NCBI RefSeq assembly: GCF_030651835.1
Contig: NZ_JAUSBX010000047.1
Span: 1 to 57,992 of the forward strand
DNA: 57,992 bases
From: Methylicorpusculum sp.
GTDB taxonomy: Bacteria > Pseudomonadota > Gammaproteobacteria > Methylococcales > Methylomonadaceae
Direction of reading: 5' to 3'
A program made the position numbers and the translations under genes. The notes below the pieces were generated by a model. It had not been told where the DNA came from, did no database searches, and saw nothing but the letters and a program-made list of their open reading frames with translations. Each line of letters begins with the position of its first letter. Position 1 is the first letter of the stretch. Shown here piece after piece: positions 9,231-17,977 of this stretch.

Positions 9231-9905
9231 ATGCTTGAATTTTATCTGGATACCGCGGATGTGGATGCGGTTACCCGCTTCCACAATTGCCTGCCTGTAA
9301 GAGGCGTAACCACTAATCCTTCAATCCTCGCTAAAGCCGGTTTAGGCATCAACCGGATTTTGCCCGAACTCGCTTCAATTTTAGGGGGTGATTCCCGTTT
9401 TTTTGTTCAGGTAGTCAGTCAAACGGCTGACGGAATGGTCGATGAAGCCAGAAAAATAAACGCCTTGCCTTATGATCTGGTGGTTAAGGTGCCCGCTACA
9501 GAAACAGGACTTGCCGCGATCAAACAACTTAAATCTGAAAACATTCAGATCCTGGCGACCGCGATCTACTCCACCCATCAGGGCTTTTTAGCCGCTTTAT
9601 CCGGAGCTGATTATTTGGCTCCTTATGTCAACCGCATCGACGCGATGGGTGCTGACGGCATCAAAGTGGTAGCTGATCTGCAATTACTGATTAATCAATA
9701 TGGACTAGCAACCAAACTGCTACCGGCCAGTTTTAAAAACTCAGGTCAAGTGGTTGAGGTTTTGAAATTAGGCGTAGCGGCAATCACCCTGCCTGTCGAT
9801 GTGGCGGCGCAATTACTTGCTCATCCTGCTGTTCAACCCGCAGTCGACCAATTTACCGTTGATTGGCATTACGCGTTTGACAATCAGTTATCTTTCGAAA
9901 GTTAA
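9231..9905 (+). CDS. fsa: Fructose-6-phosphate aldolase (transaldolase-like, FSA)
   Basis: 224 residues, the compact single-domain length of FSA/TalC proteins. They catalyse reversible aldol cleavage of fructose 6-phosphate to dihydroxyacetone and glyceraldehyde 3-phosphate, or transaldolase transfer in some members. The Schiff-base lysine is Lys86 in LVVKVPAT. GVTTNPSI near residue 25 is the family signature. Tyr132 in APYVNRID is the residue that marks FSA activity, where transaldolases have Phe, so the aldolase reading is favoured. It precedes lgt by 43 bp and may be co-transcribed with lgt-thyA, which are otherwise unrelated in function. Confidence 0.85.
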   Translation: MLEFYLDTADVDAVTRFHNCLPVRGVTTNPSILAKAGLGINRILPELASILGGDSRFFVQVVSQTADGMVDEARKINALPYDLVVKVPATETGLAAIKQLKSENIQILATAIYSTHQGFLAALSGADYLAPYVNRIDAMGADGIKVVADLQLLINQYGLATKLLPASFKNSGQVVEVLKLGVAAITLPVDVAAQLLAHPAVQPAVDQFTVDWHYAFDNQLSFES

Positions 9906-9948
9906 TACTTTTTGACGTGACCGGATTTTTTATTTTGAAGAGAAAAAC

Positions 9949-10731
9949 ATGCTGAATTACCCTGCTATAGACCCTGTCGCTATCAGCCTAGGACCTGTCA
10001 ATATCCACTGGTACGGTTTGATGTACCTGATTGGTTTTGCCGGCGTCTGGATTTTGGGCAAAAAAAGGGCCGAAAAGCCCGGCTCGCCGGTAACGCCTGA
10101 AGCCATAGAGGATTTGGTTACTTATGGCGCCCTAGGAGTCATTTTGGGTGGTCGTTTGGGTTATATCCTGTTTTATAATTTCAACGAATTCCTTAATGAT
10201 CCTTCCATCATTTATAAAATCTGGCAAGGCGGCATGTCATTCCATGGCGGCATGTTAGGCGTTTTTATTGCCATGTGGTTATTTGCTCGCAAACAGCAAT
10301 GCACCATGCTGCAACTAACCGATATTATTGCGCCATTAGCGCCCATTGGCTTGGGTGCCGGCCGCCTCGGTAATTTTATCAACGGCGAATTATGGGGCCG
10401 CACCACTGACGTGCCCTGGGCCATGATATTTCCGGGAGGAGGTCCTTTACCGCGTCATCCTTCGCAGTTGTATGAAGCGTTTTTGGAAGGCATTGTGCTG
10501 TTTATCTTGCTATGGTGGTTTACTCAAAAACCGAGGCCGGTCATGGCTCCAACTGGCCTAGCGGTCATGCTGTACGGATGCTTCCGGTTTTTTGTCGAAT
10601 TTTTCCGCATGCCCGACGCTCACCTGGGCTATCTGGCTCTGGATTGGGTGACAATGGGGCAAATTTTGTCCACTCCCATGATATTGATTGGCGGCTTGAT
10701 GGTTTACTTTGCCTATAAACGAAACGCATGA
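9949..10731 (+). CDS. lgt: Prolipoprotein diacylglyceryl transferase
   Basis: Inner-membrane enzyme that transfers diacylglycerol from phosphatidylglycerol to the lipobox cysteine of prolipoproteins, the first step in lipoprotein maturation. 260 residues with about seven membrane segments. The Lgt signature [16 protein letters not shown] is present near residues 135-150, the FHGGMLG motif near 98, and RHPSQLYEA near 170. GAAGAG upstream is the ribosome binding site. The stop overlaps the thyA start by 4 bp (ATGA), indicating translational coupling. Lnt, the last enzyme of the same pathway, is at the other end of the window. Confidence 0.97.
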   Translation: MLNYPAIDPVAISLGPVNIHWYGLMYLIGFAGVWILGKKRAEKPGSPVTPEAIEDLVTYGALGVILGGRLGYILFYNFNEFLNDPSIIYKIWQGGMSFHGGMLGVFIAMWLFARKQQCTMLQLTDIIAPLAPIGLGAGRLGNFINGELWGRTTDVPWAMIFPGGGPLPRHPSQLYEAFLEGIVLFILLWWFTQKPRPVMAPTGLAVMLYGCFRFFVEFFRMPDAHLGYLALDWVTMGQILSTPMILIGGLMVYFAYKRNA

Positions 10732-11561
10732 AACAGTATTTGGCATTATTAGAGACGATTCTTAACGAAGGCACTCTAAAAGGCGATAGAACCGGCAGCG
10801 GAACGCGTTCGATCTTTGGCCATCAGTTAAGGTTTGATTTAGCCGCCGGATTTCCGCTGGTAACGACTAAAAAAGTGCACTTCAAGTCGATTGTTCATGA
10901 GTTGTTATGGTTTCTTAACGGCGATACACAACTGGATTACCTGCATCAGCATCAAGTCACTATCTGGAATGAATGGGCTGATGCATCAGGCGATTTAGGG
11001 CCGATCTACGGCTATCAATGGCGCTCATGGCCCGCTAAGGACGGTCGGCAAATCGATCAGATTCAAACCGTAATTGAGCAATTACGAGCCCTGCCGAACA
11101 GCCGCCGCATTATTGTTTCCGCATGGAACGTGGCGGACTTGCCTGATGAATCAATGAGCCCTCAGCAAAACGTCGCGAACGGCAAAATGGCGTTAGCCCC
11201 CTGCCATGCCCTTTTCCAATTTTATGTTGCTGACGGCAAGCTTTCTTGCCAGCTTTATCAGCGCAGTTGCGATACCTTTCTGGGCTTGCCTTTCAACATT
11301 GCCAGCTATGCCTTATTGACTCATATGGTTGCACAGCAATGCGATCTGAAAGTGGGCGATTTCATCTGGACCGGCGGAGACGTGCATCTTTATCTTAATC
11401 ATACCGAACAGGCAAAACTGCAATTATCGCGAACACCGGGGCCGCTTCCGGCTTTGAAAATCAATCGCCGGCCCGAATCCATCTTTAACTACCGGTTTGA
11501 AGACTTTGAACTAATAGGCTACACGCCGCAAGACCCCATAAAAGCCCCGATAGCCATTTAA
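10728..11561 (+). CDS. thyA: Thymidylate synthase
   Basis: Converts dUMP plus methylenetetrahydrofolate to dTMP and dihydrofolate. 277 residues, slightly longer than the usual ~264 owing to a small insertion before the active site (around [13 protein letters not shown]). The nucleophile is Cys159 in [16 protein letters not shown] near 21 binds phosphate, and [17 protein letters not shown] is the folate/dUMP-binding stretch. Coupled to lgt by a 4-bp overlap, a frequent arrangement in gammaproteobacteria. Confidence 0.97.
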   Translation: MKQYLALLETILNEGTLKGDRTGSGTRSIFGHQLRFDLAAGFPLVTTKKVHFKSIVHELLWFLNGDTQLDYLHQHQVTIWNEWADASGDLGPIYGYQWRSWPAKDGRQIDQIQTVIEQLRALPNSRRIIVSAWNVADLPDESMSPQQNVANGKMALAPCHALFQFYVADGKLSCQLYQRSCDTFLGLPFNIASYALLTHMVAQQCDLKVGDFIWTGGDVHLYLNHTEQAKLQLSRTPGPLPALKINRRPESIFNYRFEDFELIGYTPQDPIKAPIAI

Positions 11562-11630
11562 AAAATTGCTTTAAGAAGAGTTTCGCGATCTGCGAATAAG
11601 AAGATAAAAGGGGAAAAACGGACGAAAAAA

Positions 11631-11661
11631 AACGCCCAAGGTTTAAGTCCTTGGACGTTTC
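11631..11661. terminator. Bidirectional terminator-like hairpin after thyA
   Basis: AACGCCCAAGG and CCTTGGACGTTT form a stem with one internal mismatch and a 7-nt loop, preceded by an A-rich run and ended by TTT. It lies between thyA and a convergent small gene, so it may serve both strands. Confidence 0.7.
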
Positions 11662-11699
11662 TTAAGAGATGGCTTCAATCAGCCTGTGAGTTGACGGTG

Positions 11700-11873
11700 C
11701 TATTTGCATGACAGGTGACCGGCATTACCCCGTTTACGGTTTAGGTTAACGTTGCTGGTAATAGCCGCCGTTGCAAACAGGGTCGATGAAATAATAAACT
11801 CGCCTGAAATAAAGCCGATCAGACCTGTTACAAACACCGCGCCAGTTAAAACATCTTTATAAAAGTCGTTCAT
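11700..11873 (-). CDS. 57-residue putative small membrane protein
   Basis: A short open frame starts at ATG 11873 behind GAGG in CTCAGAGGATTTACCC and ends at TAG 11700. The product begins MNDFYKDVLTGAVFVTGLIG, has a hydrophobic central part (~12-40) and ends in a basic tail (NLNRKRGN). It is convergent with thyA and flanked by the hairpin at 11631-11661. The good ribosome binding site and membrane-helix composition support a real gene; its function is unknown and I recognise no family. Confidence 0.5.
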   Translation of the reverse strand: MNDFYKDVLTGAVFVTGLIGFISGEFIISSTLFATAAITSNVNLNRKRGNAGHLSCK

Positions 11874-12196
11874 GGGTAAATCCTCTGAGTTATTTGAAAA
11901 AATTTAAAACCTTTTTAGGTTGACGTTCAGTTTTTGTGAAATAGAAACCTGATCCTTTCAAAAGCACTCGACCTTTTAAAGCAAAGCATCTCTAAAACAC
12001 GACTCAACTATATATGAGGCATATATCATTGACAATGACACCATATATAGATTTATTGTTTCCAAATAATGCACATATAATTCATAATCGATTCATATAT
12101 CCGCAGTAAAACAGTAAAGATTAAACGCTTCAGATAAAATTCAGGTTTGCTGAACTAGACTTTAGCCTCCAATTACAACTCCTCAAGGAGACGCCC

Positions 12197-12637
12197 ATGC
12201 AAATCAAAGCAATAATGATCACTTCACTTTTGTTAGCTTCAAGCTCTGCAATGGCGGGTTTGTTTGATAATGCGGCAAAACAACTGGCCACCGATGCCGC
12301 AAAATCTGCTGCACCGGAAGCCGTCAACAAGACAAGCCAAGCCACTGAGGCACTTGATAAAGCCAAAACACTGCAAGACAGTATTGGCAGTACACCCGAA
12401 GCTCTTAAAGAGCAGGCTGCTGAACAAACCAAAGACGCTGCCCAACAAAAAGTTGAGCAATTGACGCCTGCAGAAGCAAAAGAAGGCCTAAAAACGCTGG
12501 AAAGCGGCGCAGGTCAGGCTGAAGAATTAAAAAGCCAAGTTGAAAGTCTGCCTAAATCAACCGATGCGGCAACAGAGGCCGTAAAAGAAAAATCCAAGAC
12601 AAAAGCATTAGAAAAAACATTTGATTTGATCCGCTAA
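12197..12637 (+). CDS. Small exported Ala/Lys/Glu-rich protein, unknown function
   Basis: 146 residues behind a strong AAGGAG site. A signal peptide is cleaved after SSAMA. The mature protein is almost entirely charged and Ala-rich heptad-like sequence (TEALDKAKTL, AAEQTKDAAQQKVEQL), predicted to be helical or coiled-coil, with no Cys. It is followed by a good terminator and appears to be a single-gene unit. Its composition is like stress-related or envelope-spacer helical proteins, but no function can be assigned. Confidence 0.7.
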   Translation: MQIKAIMITSLLLASSSAMAGLFDNAAKQLATDAAKSAAPEAVNKTSQATEALDKAKTLQDSIGSTPEALKEQAAEQTKDAAQQKVEQLTPAEAKEGLKTLESGAGQAEELKSQVESLPKSTDAATEAVKEKSKTKALEKTFDLIR

Positions 12638-12666
12638 TTTTTTGCAACTACCCCGCAAAAACACAA

Positions 12667-12693
12667 AAGGCCGGTTTAACCGGTCTTTTTTAT
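12667..12693 (+). terminator. Rho-independent terminator
   Basis: GGCCGGTTTAACCGGTC hairpin followed by TTTTTT, 30 bp after the stop codon of the small exported protein gene. Confidence 0.85.
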
Positions 12694-12727
12694 TAAAGCT
12701 CAAAGGTATTCAAACGCCCTGTTAAAC

Positions 12728-13420
12728 CTAATCAGTGTTCTGGTTTCGGACAAAAGAACCGTTCTCCCAAAAACTCAGTTGCTGAAACGCATGGACCGGC
12801 ATAAATGGCTCACGTAGGGCTTTGGCTAACCATTCAGCTGGAATCGCATAAAAATGAAATTGTTTGCCATCCCTGCCCATAAAAGTCGTTAGGCCGACGA
12901 GCTCGCCTTTTCCATTGAAAATTCCGCCGCCGCTGGCACCCTGCATAAATCCGGCATCTATTTCAATAACGGGGTCTTCTCCGTGTCGGTGAAGAGCAAC
13001 CACAGAACCCGGCATGGATCGCATCCCCAATGCATAAGGGAACCCGTACAGGTAGATCTCACTGCCAATACGAAGAGAATCCCTGTCAGCCAACGACGCA
13101 TTCGGCAAAGGGAGTTCGGCTGACTCCAGAATACAGACATCAAACTCGGGCAATGCCGCCTGCTTGATCACTTGATAACTCTCTCCGGATTTAGTGACGG
13201 AAATTCGTGAAGCCTCACGGGTAACATGACAGTTCGTCGCGATTTTGTTAGGCGCAATGATTACGCCCGAACCCATGTGATTTTTTCCGGCCGGCGTGCT
13301 GGCTATGACTTTAACGACAGAAAGAGATAAATGAACATCAGGTTGTATAGCCAGTGCCTGGTCGGCATAAATGCCGCACAATGCTTGCAGATAGCAAAAT
13401 ACCTGATATGAGCTTTTCAT
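12728..13420 (-). CDS. Trypsin-like serine protease (S1 family), exported
   Basis: About 230 residues when started at ATG 13420, which follows GGGAGG with 5-nt spacing; a GTG 6 bp upstream is less likely. The N-terminus resembles a weak signal peptide. The chymotrypsin-fold triad is His65 (TNCHV), Asp94 (EFDVCIL) and Ser163 (QGASGGGIF). MGSGVII and VGLTTF are the flanking conserved strands. There is no PDZ domain, unlike the Do protease at 44839. It is likely a periplasmic protease of unknown substrate, monocistronic. Confidence 0.85.
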   Translation of the reverse strand: MKSSYQVFCYLQALCGIYADQALAIQPDVHLSLSVVKVIASTPAGKNHMGSGVIIAPNKIATNCHVTREASRISVTKSGESYQVIKQAALPEFDVCILESAELPLPNASLADRDSLRIGSEIYLYGFPYALGMRSMPGSVVALHRHGEDPVIEIDAGFMQGASGGGIFNGKGELVGLTTFMGRDGKQFHFYAIPAEWLAKALREPFMPVHAFQQLSFWENGSFVRNQNTD

Positions 13421-13638
13421 AATCACCTCCCGTAATATAAATCTTGGTGAAAACCATCAGTGGCAATGTCGCCTTTGTTGCAGTTGATAGTTCCCACACA
13501 ACAAAATTGCCGATCAAAGAATGATTCATTGAACCATTATTTCAGTCTACCCAGGCATCACGGAATCGCAAGTGTTTGCAGGTAAAAGCTGTTTTATTCG
13601 GCGGTCGCGGCTGAAGGGCTTGTCAGTCTGCGCAAAAA

Positions 13639-14262
13639 TTAAGCGTCATTGGACTTTTTGGGGCCTTTTTGCGTCCGGTTTCGGACAACGCCTCGGATGG
13701 TTAATAGAATTAAAAGAATGGAAGCATAGAAAAGAGGGTTAGTGATATCCGCTTTTTCAGACAGGGCAAAATGAAGAATGCTCAACATGCCGATCACATA
13801 AACAGAAATATGCATTTTTTTCCAGGCTTTACCCAGCTTGCGCATCATCTCGTTGGTTGACGTCAACGCCAATGGAATCAGCAGAATATAAGCGATCAAA
13901 CCCACATCGACTATAGGACTGGTCAGGATATCTTCCAGGATAAATCGGACGCTGAAGCCGTGCTCAAATGCTAAAAAAATCAGCAAGTGGAGCGTGGCGT
14001 AAAAGAAAGTGAACAGCCCCAGCATCCTGCGGTATTTGATGACTCCTGACTTGGGATAGAGCATTTTTATCGGGGTCAGGGTCAGTGTTATCAGCAAAAA
14101 ACGCAGCGCCCATAAGCCGGTAAAATGCGTCATAGCTTCGACAGGATTAGGCCCTAACGAGTTGTTAACAGCATTCCACAGCATCACCATGAATGGCGAC
14201 ACACACACCACAAAAACCATGCACTTGACTGTCAAAGTTGAAACTTTCATCGTCTTTTTCAC
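13639..14262 (-). CDS. msrQ: MsrQ-like haem-binding ferric-reductase-type membrane protein
   Basis: 207 residues with about six transmembrane helices of the ferric-reductase-like domain. LGPNPVEAMTHFTGLWAL, RRMLGLFTFFYATLHL and KKMHISVYVIGMLSILHF match the MsrQ (YedZ) family and carry the haem-ligand histidines. MsrQ normally passes electrons to the periplasmic molybdenum enzyme MsrP, which reduces oxidised methionines. No msrP is present on either side here. The upstream minus-strand neighbour encodes an NADH-dehydrogenase-2-like flavoprotein, separated by 84 bp, which could be an electron source; that is inference. Confidence 0.88.
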   Translation of the reverse strand: MKKTMKVSTLTVKCMVFVVCVSPFMVMLWNAVNNSLGPNPVEAMTHFTGLWALRFLLITLTLTPIKMLYPKSGVIKYRRMLGLFTFFYATLHLLIFLAFEHGFSVRFILEDILTSPIVDVGLIAYILLIPLALTSTNEMMRKLGKAWKKMHISVYVIGMLSILHFALSEKADITNPLFYASILLILLTIRGVVRNRTQKGPKKSNDA

Positions 14263-14346
14263 GCTTTCAATGGATTGACAAAACAGCCGTTAAGCCTGCT
14301 GCCACCAAGACTCATTATTCAATAGTGTGCTGATTATCGCCCCTTG

Positions 14347-15501
14347 TTAAGGCAGATAACTGTCTATTCCTGATAACAACAGGTCATATTGCAACTCAAT
14401 CCCTTCTTTTGCCACATAGGCAGGAAGGCCGCTGATGATGGTTGATTTTCGTGCAACCCAGCCGACCGCATCGCCGGGTCCTAAACTCAACAAATAGCCG
14501 ATATCCCGATGCATGTAAGGCAAGCAGAACCGGATAAGTCCGGCATGCAATAATAGATTTTTAGCAACAGACCGGCCTTTTCTGAGCGCGGATTGCGAGG
14601 TCATCCCGTTAGAACCCATCTCATCAAAATGAGAACAATCGCCTGCAGTAAAAATGCGCGTCAACACCGTTTTGTTTAATACCACTTGCCCAGAGCTATT
14701 GGCATGCAACATCACGTCCGGCGCTTTGCCTAAAAATAAAAAAGTCAGCCCTTTTGGTAATTCAGTCTGTTGATCGCTTTCACGGTCTTTCAATATTACC
14801 GCGCCGTCCTGCATGCCTGAATAAAACGTATTGCTATACAATTTGATATTTTTTTCAACCAGCCGTTTTTGCACATAGTCGCCGACCGCACGAGGAAAAG
14901 CCTTTAATAAGCGGGCATGACCATCAATGATATTCAGCTGATGATCGGCATGAACCTGTTTTAATACATGATCGATTTCAAATACGAACTGAATACCCGT
15001 GGGACCTGCGCCCACAATGTTGATAACCGGTTTTTCAACAGACGGTTCGGCAATAAACTGTTCCAGCCGCTGTGCGGCAGACTGCCGAGTCAGCTTGTTC
15101 AAATCAAAAACAGCCGGATCATCATTCTCTGCGCCGGAGTTTGCCGCACCAACCGCAACGATCAAATAGTCAAAAGACAGCTCACCCGCCTCGAGCTTAA
15201 TCACCCGCTCATTCTGCCAATGCTGGAGCAGACTTTCGCTGATACTCAGTGATTGCTGCACATGCTCAAAATTAAAGCGTTTTGCCAATTCGGCATAAGC
15301 AATGCGAATGCTGTCCAGCGGACTATGAACTGTTTCGTGTAAACGCGTGATAATCAAATGATGAGGGCGAGGGTCAATCAGCGTGATAACGGTATCCGGC
15401 GACTGCTTGCGCAACGTGATCAATGCCGATAAGCCCGCATAACCGCCGCCCAGAATCACAATTTTAAGCGGCTGAACACTGTGTTCCGTATTTTTTGTCA
15501 T
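14347..15501 (-). CDS. NAD(P)/FAD-dependent oxidoreductase, NDH-2-like
   Basis: 384 residues with two Rossmann folds. GGGYAGLSAL (residues ~18-27) binds FAD, VGAGPTGIQFVFEI binds NAD(P)H, and FTAGDCSH near 300 is the C-terminal FAD motif. It resembles type II NADH dehydrogenases and related quinone or sulfide reductases. There is no CxxC pair typical of sulfide:quinone reductase, so an NADH:acceptor role is more likely. It lies upstream of the msrQ-like gene on the same strand. Confidence 0.82.
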   Translation of the reverse strand: MTKNTEHSVQPLKIVILGGGYAGLSALITLRKQSPDTVITLIDPRPHHLIITRLHETVHSPLDSIRIAYAELAKRFNFEHVQQSLSISESLLQHWQNERVIKLEAGELSFDYLIVAVGAANSGAENDDPAVFDLNKLTRQSAAQRLEQFIAEPSVEKPVINIVGAGPTGIQFVFEIDHVLKQVHADHQLNIIDGHARLLKAFPRAVGDYVQKRLVEKNIKLYSNTFYSGMQDGAVILKDRESDQQTELPKGLTFLFLGKAPDVMLHANSSGQVVLNKTVLTRIFTAGDCSHFDEMGSNGMTSQSALRKGRSVAKNLLLHAGLIRFCLPYMHRDIGYLLSLGPGDAVGWVARKSTIISGLPAYVAKEGIELQYDLLLSGIDSYLP

Positions 15502-15710
15502 AGCAATCAGTCCGTATCCATAATCTTCAAGGAGTATATCCGATTATTCTGAGCCATTCGATAAAGGCTGTAAACTTCAGCAGCAATTACCAGTTTGATG
15601 ATTCAAAAAAACCGTCTGGCTTCAATAAACTGCGGAGCGCTTGACAACAGCATTCATGACCTCAAGCGCACTCACTTTATACTTTTTGTTACAGGAAAGG
15701 TCTCTGAACC

Positions 15711-16199
15711 TCAATAAGATTGTATCCAGGCGACCTCAAGATGAAAAAAACCCTGTTTTTTATCAGCCAGCAAAAAACCCAGCTGTCTGATTTGCGCCGG
15801 ATCCAAAACCGGAGCGCTCGGCAGAATACGGCCCCTGAAGCTGGCTCGAAACAGCGAGAAGGGTTGAGTCAGGGTTATCCATTGATTCGCATAGGTTGAA
15901 AACACCGAACGATAGGCGATACCGTCGTACTGATCATCCGTTCTCACGCGTAATTGATAATCCCGGCCGTCGCCTTTGACTCGCAGCATAAGACCGTTGT
16001 AACCAGCCAACGCAGCATGAGTCAACTGTCTTCGCACCGAAACAAAACCGCCATTATGATCCAGAGACAGATAACCTCTGAATAAAAGCATCTGACTTTG
16101 CAAAAGCTCTATGCGCCCTTTTGACACGCCGCCCATGACATTGTCATTGACCGTCAGCCAAAAGTATTTTTCATCAGCCTCATTAAAATTCAATAACAT
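15711..16199 (-). CDS. CIA30 family (NDUFAF1-like) protein
   Basis: 162 residues with the jelly-roll fold of complex I intermediate-associated protein 30. Typical motifs are WLTVNDNVMGGVSKG at the N-terminus, FRGYLSLDHNGGFVSVR and the ending GFFHLEVAWIQSY. In mitochondria the family assists complex I assembly; bacterial members are uncharacterised. No signal peptide is seen. It is divergent from the photolyase gene. Confidence 0.85.
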   Translation of the reverse strand: MLLNFNEADEKYFWLTVNDNVMGGVSKGRIELLQSQMLLFRGYLSLDHNGGFVSVRRQLTHAALAGYNGLMLRVKGDGRDYQLRVRTDDQYDGIAYRSVFSTYANQWITLTQPFSLFRASFRGRILPSAPVLDPAQIRQLGFLLADKKQGFFHLEVAWIQSY

Positions 16200-16375
16200 C
16201 CTATTTTTCCTGTTAGCGCGCTGGAGAAGAAAGAGAAATAGATTGTCATCGTTTTAACCTTTATTTTTTAGCCCGCCGCAACACAGCTCACTTGACGGCG
16301 TTCATTTCGGCTGTAAGTTCTTATGATCTTTAACAGCGCATAAACTGAGCCTTCTCAACTTTATTCTTTTCGATT

Positions 16376-17761
16376 ATGACAAAATCCCGCTACCGCCATT
16401 CGCTTTTTATATTCCGCCGCGATTTAAGACTGGCTGACAATACCGCTCTTAACGCTGCGCTGCAACAGTCGGAGTGTGTGTTGCCCTGTTTTATCTTCGA
16501 TCCTGCGCAAATTGAGCCTCACCCTTACCAAAGCAGGCCTGCTCTGCAATTTATGCTGCAAAGCCTTAAAGACTTGCAAGCACAATTCAGTGAAAAAGGT
16601 GACGAATTATCGATTTTTTATGGCCCACCACAGAGCATCGTTGAAAAACTAATCCAGACAGAATCTATCGATGCCGTATTTGTAAACCGTGATTATTCTC
16701 CTTTCAGCCGTCAACGGGATGATCGGCTCTACACCACTTGTCAAAACAAAGGCATTGATCTTCATATCCTGGCCGATGCCTTGCTGACAGAACCCGAAGC
16801 CGCCGTTAAAAAGAACGGGGAAGCGTATAAGGTATTCACACCTTTTTACAATAACGTCCGGCGATTCCCTGTGCCCTCCCCTAAGGCTTTAACTCAGGGC
16901 TGTTTTTCAAAATCCATTAAAAATCCGCCGCACTATTCATTCGAGTCATTGTTGAATACTGCGTCTAGCCCGGCTCAAGCAGGCGGCAGGAAAGAGGCCA
17001 TGCTAATCCTGGAGCACTTGGCATCTCAAAGAAACTATCAGGAAACCCGCGATTATCCAGGGTTAAAGAGCACCAGCCTGCTTTCAGCGCATTTAAAATT
17101 CGGCACCTGTTCGGTCAGGGAAGTGCATCAGGCAATCAGCAGCGAATTAGGAGAAGAGCATCCGCTGATAAGGCAGTTATATTGGCGTGATTTTTTTACC
17201 CATATCGGCTATCACTACCCGAACGTATTCGGCCATGCGTTTGTATCAAAATATGACCACATACCCTGGCAAAACAATCTTGATCAGTTCAAAGCGTGGG
17301 CGGAAGGCAGGACCGGCTTTCCGATTGTCGATGCCGGCATGCGGGAACTCAACAAAACCGGCTTTATGCACAACCGTGTCAGGATGATTACAGCGTCTTT
17401 TCTTGTCAAAGACTTGCGTATCAGTTGGCGTTGGGGTGAACGCTATTTCGCTCAGCATCTGGTTGATTATGACCCGTGCGTCAATAACGGCAATTGGCAG
17501 TGGGCCGCCTCCACCGGCTGTGACGCCCAGCCTTATTTCAGAATTTTCAATCCCTGGCTGCAACAACAAAAATTCGATCCGGATTGCCGCTATATCTACC
17601 GATGGATTCCTGAACTGAATGCCGTACCCGCCAAAATCATCCATGCCTGGGATAAAAAATTCCTGTCAGGCACTTATCCCAAGCCCATGATTGATCACGC
17701 TTATGAAACAACAATCACCAAACAGCTTTTCAAAAACTGTCCTGATTATAAAGATGCTTAA
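16376..17761 (+). CDS. phrB: Deoxyribodipyrimidine photolyase (class I)
   Basis: Flavoprotein that repairs UV cyclobutane pyrimidine dimers with light. 461 residues: an N-terminal antenna-binding Rossmann domain (HSLFIFRRDLRLADN) and a C-terminal FAD domain containing QLYWRDFF, FMHNRVRMITASFLVKDL, WQWAASTGCDAQPYFRIFNP and DPDCRYIYRWIPEL. The active site is intact. The last six codons and the stop (17741-17761) lie inside the terminal inverted repeat of a MITE-like element, so the native C-terminus has apparently been replaced by repeat-encoded residues PDYKDA. Confidence 0.95.
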   Translation: MTKSRYRHSLFIFRRDLRLADNTALNAALQQSECVLPCFIFDPAQIEPHPYQSRPALQFMLQSLKDLQAQFSEKGDELSIFYGPPQSIVEKLIQTESIDAVFVNRDYSPFSRQRDDRLYTTCQNKGIDLHILADALLTEPEAAVKKNGEAYKVFTPFYNNVRRFPVPSPKALTQGCFSKSIKNPPHYSFESLLNTASSPAQAGGRKEAMLILEHLASQRNYQETRDYPGLKSTSLLSAHLKFGTCSVREVHQAISSELGEEHPLIRQLYWRDFFTHIGYHYPNVFGHAFVSKYDHIPWQNNLDQFKAWAEGRTGFPIVDAGMRELNKTGFMHNRVRMITASFLVKDLRISWRWGERYFAQHLVDYDPCVNNGNWQWAASTGCDAQPYFRIFNPWLQQQKFDPDCRYIYRWIPELNAVPAKIIHAWDKKFLSGTYPKPMIDHAYETTITKQLFKNCPDYKDA

Positions 17762-17952
17762 GCTCTAACACTTTTCCCCTAGCCGACCCCGTCATTTCGG
17801 CAGAGCCTGCCCCGGCCAGGGAATGCCGGGGGATTGCCGAAATCCAGACTACATGGATAGCTCGAAGCTTACCATCCATGGCGCTGGATCCCCGTTTCCC
17901 GACGGGCATGACGGACGCTTTTGTATTTAGCTGAAACATCTTGCTAATCAGG
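17741..17952. repeat. MITE-like element, family 1, copy 1
   Basis: It starts CCTGATTATAAAGATGCTT and ends in the inverted form CTTGCTAATCAGG. The interior is GC-rich and palindromic (TGCCCCGGCCAGGGAATGCC; CCGTTTCCCGACGGGCATGACGG). Its left terminal repeat overlaps the end of phrB. The interior matches, inverted, the copy at 28828-29182. No transposase is encoded. Confidence 0.8.
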
Positions 17953-17977
17953 AAAACTGTAGTGAAACAAACAGGGA

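Noticed and set aside
17246-17644. 132-codon minus-strand frame
   Set aside because: Antisense of the photolyase FAD domain.
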